Shown here: positions 7,958 to 10,399 of the stretch, one piece after another
Layout of the letters: each line of letters begins with the position of its first letter
Numbering within the stretch: position 1 is the first letter of the stretch
DNA from: Ahrensia sp.
GTDB lineage: Bacteria > Pseudomonadota > Alphaproteobacteria > Rhizobiales > Rhizobiaceae
Assembly: GCA_003233475.1 (NCBI GenBank)
Contig: QILU01000010.1
Coordinates: forward strand, 1 to 10,399
Direction: 5' to 3'
DNA length: 10,399 nucleotides
Position numbers and translations under genes: made by a program
The notes under the pieces: generated by a model
Seen by the model: the letters and a program-made list of their open reading frames with translations, nothing else
What the model was told of the DNA's origin: nothing
Database searches by the model: none

Positions 7958-7963
7958 TATAAT
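7958..7963 (+). promoter_or_regulatory. Candidate -10 box for the nuclease gene
   Basis: A perfect TATAAT lies 22 bases before the TTG start and 10 bases before the Shine-Dalgarno, in the 90-base gap after the SDHAF4 gene. No convincing -35 box is found at 16-18 bases; TTGCAA at 7928-7933 is too far at 24 bases. Promoter assignment is therefore tentative. Confidence 0.35.
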
Positions 7964-7984
7964 CCTCGATACAGGAGCACTGCT

Positions 7985-8443
7985 TTGCTTAAATTTTTTA
8001 TTATATTGTTGTTGGGGGGATGGTTGTCGAGCGAAATTGCTTTTGCGCGGGAAAAGATTTCCGGACCGGTATTTGCTGATGTTGTTCAGGTGAGGGACGG
8101 GGATTCTGTGGACGTTATTGCCCATATCTGGCCAGGAAATGATGTTCATACCTCTATCCGGTTACGCGGAATTGATGCCCCTGAGTTGCGGGCGCAATGT
8201 GATCAGGAAAAACGTTTGGCGAATGAGGCGCGTGAGCGGTTGGCTCAATTGTTATCGGGTGGTCAAATTCAACTGACAGGAATTTCCGGGGGGAAATATT
8301 TTGGGCGCGTACTGGCGCGCATCACAAACCACCGCGGACAAGACGTGCAACAAATCCTGCTGAAAGAAAACCTGGTTCGGCGCTACAGTGGCGGAAAAAG
8401 AAAAAGCTGGTGCCTAAAGAATTTGGTGCAGGCGAAACAGTAA
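7985..8443 (+). CDS. Exported staphylococcal-nuclease-like (thermonuclease) protein
   Basis: This 152-residue protein starts at TTG 7985, supported by AGGAG at 7973-7977 seven bases upstream. Residues 1-21 form a signal peptide (MLKFFIILLLGGWLSSEIAFA) with a plausible AFA cleavage site, so the protein is probably periplasmic or secreted. The SNase OB-fold is visible: VRDGDSVDV (36-44) with the calcium/metal-binding aspartates, SIRLRGIDAPE (57-67) with the catalytic-type Arg and Asp, and KYFGRVLARI (104-113) with the second catalytic-type Arg, followed by DVQQILLKENLVRRY (120-134). The expected activity is metal-dependent phosphodiester hydrolysis of DNA/RNA. Many short alphaproteobacterial homologues are uncharacterised, so the substrate is inferred. 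It converges on the esterase gene with only 19 bases between the stops and no obvious terminator hairpin. Confidence 0.88.
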   Translation: MLKFFIILLLGGWLSSEIAFAREKISGPVFADVVQVRDGDSVDVIAHIWPGNDVHTSIRLRGIDAPELRAQCDQEKRLANEARERLAQLLSGGQIQLTGISGGKYFGRVLARITNHRGQDVQQILLKENLVRRYSGGKRKSWCLKNLVQAKQ

Positions 8444-8462
8444 GCTTCTGTTTAGTTGAATT

Positions 8463-9244
8463 TTACAATAATTCTTCCAGCTGTTTGGCTATCCAGAAGC
8501 GTGGGATAAAGTGGCCGCGGTTGTGAACGTCCAGGATAACGGATTTTCCTGACGCGCATTTCGCCCATAAGTATCGCGTAAAGGAAATTCCCTTTTTCAA
8601 CTTTCCGTTAACTTGACTGTCAGCTTTTTCGCGGCACCGATTGAGGTTGCGCCATAGAGCAACCGCTCCTTCTAATTCCCCGTTTTTCCCATATGGATAA
8701 CCCATGACGGTATCCTTTGTTCCATACACCTGTCGAATGTTTACCGGGGATTGGCATTGCTCATCGTCATTACGTAGCGTGCCGGAAATGGCCAGAACTG
8801 TATTAACGACCTTGCCTGCCGAACAGGCAAATCGCCACGCCATGGCGCTGCCGTAGGAATATCCCGAAACAAAAATACGAGACCGGTCGATGGGCCAGTT
8901 TTTGGCGGCATCGTTGAGAACATCAAGGGCAAAACCCACATCCTTTGAATCTTCATCCCAAAAATCCCAGGTACGGCCATTGCCATTGGGGGCAAGCAAC
9001 AACACGCCCATTTTGCGGGTAGCGCCTGCAATGCGGCCATGGTTCATAATCATTTTTCCCTGTCTGCCCCAGCCACAGGAAGTGGGGTTTTGCCGTCCCA
9101 TCCATCGGGCACCCTTGCATGGTATGAGCGATCCCCCACTTTACAGGGGATTTCCAATTCACAATTCGAATTGGATCCGGCATGGGCAATATCATTTGCC
9201 CAAAAGATGGATTGTAAAAACATGAGTGAAAACAAAATTCGCAT
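8463..9244 (-). pseudogene. Exported PHB depolymerase/LpqC-like esterase, frameshifted
   Basis: This is an alpha/beta-hydrolase of the polyhydroxybutyrate depolymerase/LpqC (COG3509-like) type, split between two frames. The first part, from the ATG at 9244 (GTG at 9274 is an alternative), has a signal peptide ending near DIAHA, then CELEIPCKVGDRSYHARVP and DGWDGKTPLPV. The second frame carries GWGRQGK, LLLAPNGNG, the nucleophile elbow SGYSYGS (Ser codon at 8858-8856), GTKD (Asp at 8714-8712) and NRGHFIPRFW (His at 8513-8511). The whole catalytic triad is therefore in the downstream frame. At about 9074-9076 the frames meet, and the oxyanion-hole segment expected after PLPV (hydrophobic residues, then HG) is missing, equivalent to about 16 lost bases. 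As read, no full enzyme can be made without frameshifting. It could be a true pseudogene or an assembly error. It diverges from the ycaQ-like gene. Confidence 0.82.
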
Positions 9245-9357
9245 TTGGTTGTTATGGCAGATGTACAGGTTCACTTAAAATCACATATCAGTTAGTCGTT
9301 TGGGAAAAACTGATTGCAGCGGTTTGCTCTTGAGCATGATTATGAGACTGTCTGCTG

Positions 9358-10399
9358 ATGACAGTTTCATTGACAAACAAACAGGCTCGAGGGGTTATCC
9401 TGCATTTGCAGGGTCTTACCCGCCAACCCCATATCGGTTTTGCTAAAGGAGGATTGTTAGAGCTTATTCATCAGCTTGGCTTTGTACAGATCGATTCCAT
9501 CCAATGGGTGGAGCGGGCGCAGCACATGATTTTGTTTGCCCGCAATCAGACATACAGGCCAGAACAACTGGCAAAATTAATTGAAATCGAGCGATCCCTG
9601 TTTGAAGGATGGACTCATGACGCTTCCATAATACCGGGGCAATTTTATCCCTATTGGCGGCATCGTTTTGAGCGGCAACGGGGAAAACTGACAAGGCAAT
9701 TCAAAAAATGGCAGGGGGAGAATTGCTTGGATCGCTGCAAGGATTTGTTGCAAAGAATCGAGGTTGACGGCCCGCTTCGTTCTCGAGACATGGAGCGTAA
9801 AAAAACCGGCCCGCAAAAAATGTGGCAATGGCATGATGGTAAAGCGGCGCTTGATTTTTTGTGGCGTACCGGGGCGTTGTGTATATCCAGGCGGGAAGGT
9901 TTTCAAAAGGTCTATGATCTGGCGGAGCGGGGAATTTCTGAAACTGATTTTTCAAGACGCGTCAGCCACGATGAATTTGTTGATTGGGCCTGCCGTTCAG
10001 CAATTGAGCGGCTGGGTTTTGGATCAGTCAGCGATATTGCCAGGTTTTGGGATTTGCTTTCAATTAGCGAGGTTCGCGAATGGCTGGAGGGGCGGGGAAA
10101 AAAAGAAGTAATCCCCGTTATTGTGACCGGAGTAAAAGGGGCTGGCGAAAAACTAATGTTTGGACGCGCAGATTTGGCGTCACTGGTTGAAACCATCCCG
10201 AAGCCGCCAAAACGGGTGCGCGTTCTTTCTCCTTTTGACCCGGTAATTCGCGATCGCAATCGCCTTAGCTGGTTGTTTGGATTCGAGTATCGAATTGAAA
10301 TTTATGTCCCGGAGGCAAAACGCAAATGGGGGTATTATGTATATCCCCTGTTGGAGGGGGATCGGTTGATTGGGCGCATTGATATGAGAGCAAAGCGCA
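9358..10399 (+). CDS. YcaQ/AlkX-type winged-helix DNA glycosylase (partial, runs off the window)
   Basis: The first 347 codons of a HTH_42/DUF1006 family protein (usual length near 400) are present; the C terminus is beyond the window. The start is ATG 9358, the only ATG after an in-frame TGA at 9343; the Shine-Dalgarno is poor. Visible family features are the N-terminal helix with QARGVILHLQGL (9-20), GFVQIDSIQWVERAQH (41-56), LFEGWTHDASIIP (81-93), YPYWRHRFER (97-106), DGPLRSRD (137-144), ALDFLWRTGALCISRREGF (164-182), and the C-terminal LSPFDPVIRDR (290-300), FGFEYRIEIYVP (307-318). Gln44-Ile-Asp46 fits the Q-hydrophobic-D active-site motif reported for E. coli YcaQ, rather than the QxQ form of AlkZ. 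Members unhook interstrand crosslinks or excise alkylated bases. The specificity here is inferred from the motif. It is divergent from the broken esterase across about 110 bases with no clear promoter seen. Confidence 0.88.
   Translation, partial: MTVSLTNKQARGVILHLQGLTRQPHIGFAKGGLLELIHQLGFVQIDSIQWVERAQHMILFARNQTYRPEQLAKLIEIERSLFEGWTHDASIIPGQFYPYWRHRFERQRGKLTRQFKKWQGENCLDRCKDLLQRIEVDGPLRSRDMERKKTGPQKMWQWHDGKAALDFLWRTGALCISRREGFQKVYDLAERGISETDFSRRVSHDEFVDWACRSAIERLGFGSVSDIARFWDLLSISEVREWLEGRGKKEVIPVIVTGVKGAGEKLMFGRADLASLVETIPKPPKRVRVLSPFDPVIRDRNRLSWLFGFEYRIEIYVPEAKRKWGYYVYPLLEGDRLIGRIDMRAKR

Noticed and set aside
8441..8465. Bidirectional terminator between the nuclease and esterase genes
   Set aside because: The 19-base gap shows no stable GC-rich hairpin followed by a T run.
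1..10399. Novel defence system, mobile element, CRISPR array or RNA gene
   Set aside because: All substantial open frames are explained by known families; no array-like repeats, transposase, integrase, tRNA-like fold or terminal inverted repeats were seen.

Overview
The window looks like a chromosomal core region of an alphaproteobacterium, probably Hyphomicrobiales (Rhizobiales) or a close relative. Three marker sets support this: an alphaproteobacterial Mic60/mitofilin-like protein between hemD and hemY, an htpX-rsmB-heparinase-like run, and a DUF1674/SDHAF4 gene divergent from htpX. Base composition by eye is near half G+C, lower than in many rhizobia. The code is standard: TGG encodes Trp throughout, and rsmB ends at TGA.

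Positions 1-7657 form one minus-strand run, read right to left: htpX (membrane zinc protease), rsmB (16S rRNA m5C967 methyltransferase), a heparinase II/III-like gene interrupted by an in-frame TGA, hemD (uroporphyrinogen-III synthase), a Mic60/COG4223-like membrane coiled-coil protein, and the N-terminal part of hemY, which leaves the window at base 1. Gaps within the run are short (3 to about 147 bases), so one or two operons are likely. The run joins two blocks that I know as separate in many alphaproteobacteria: htpX-rsmB-heparinase and hemC-hemD-COG4223-hemY. hemC is not present at this junction.

Positions 7718-8443 are plus strand: a 58-residue SDHAF4/DUF1674 gene (succinate dehydrogenase assembly) divergent from htpX, then a short exported staphylococcal-nuclease-like protein. 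Positions 8463-9244 (minus strand) hold an exported PHB-depolymerase/LpqC-like esterase broken by a frameshift. Positions 9358-10399 (plus strand) hold the first 347 residues of a YcaQ/AlkX-type winged-helix DNA glycosylase.

Most of the window is ordinary housekeeping DNA. I saw no CRISPR array, transposase, tRNA, rRNA, phage gene or defence system. The points that deserve a second look are the two damaged genes, each apparently missing about 5-6 conserved codons at the lesion; the shared reading frame of the heparinase-like gene and hemD, separated by TAG-GCT-TTG; and the htpX-to-hemY gene order.
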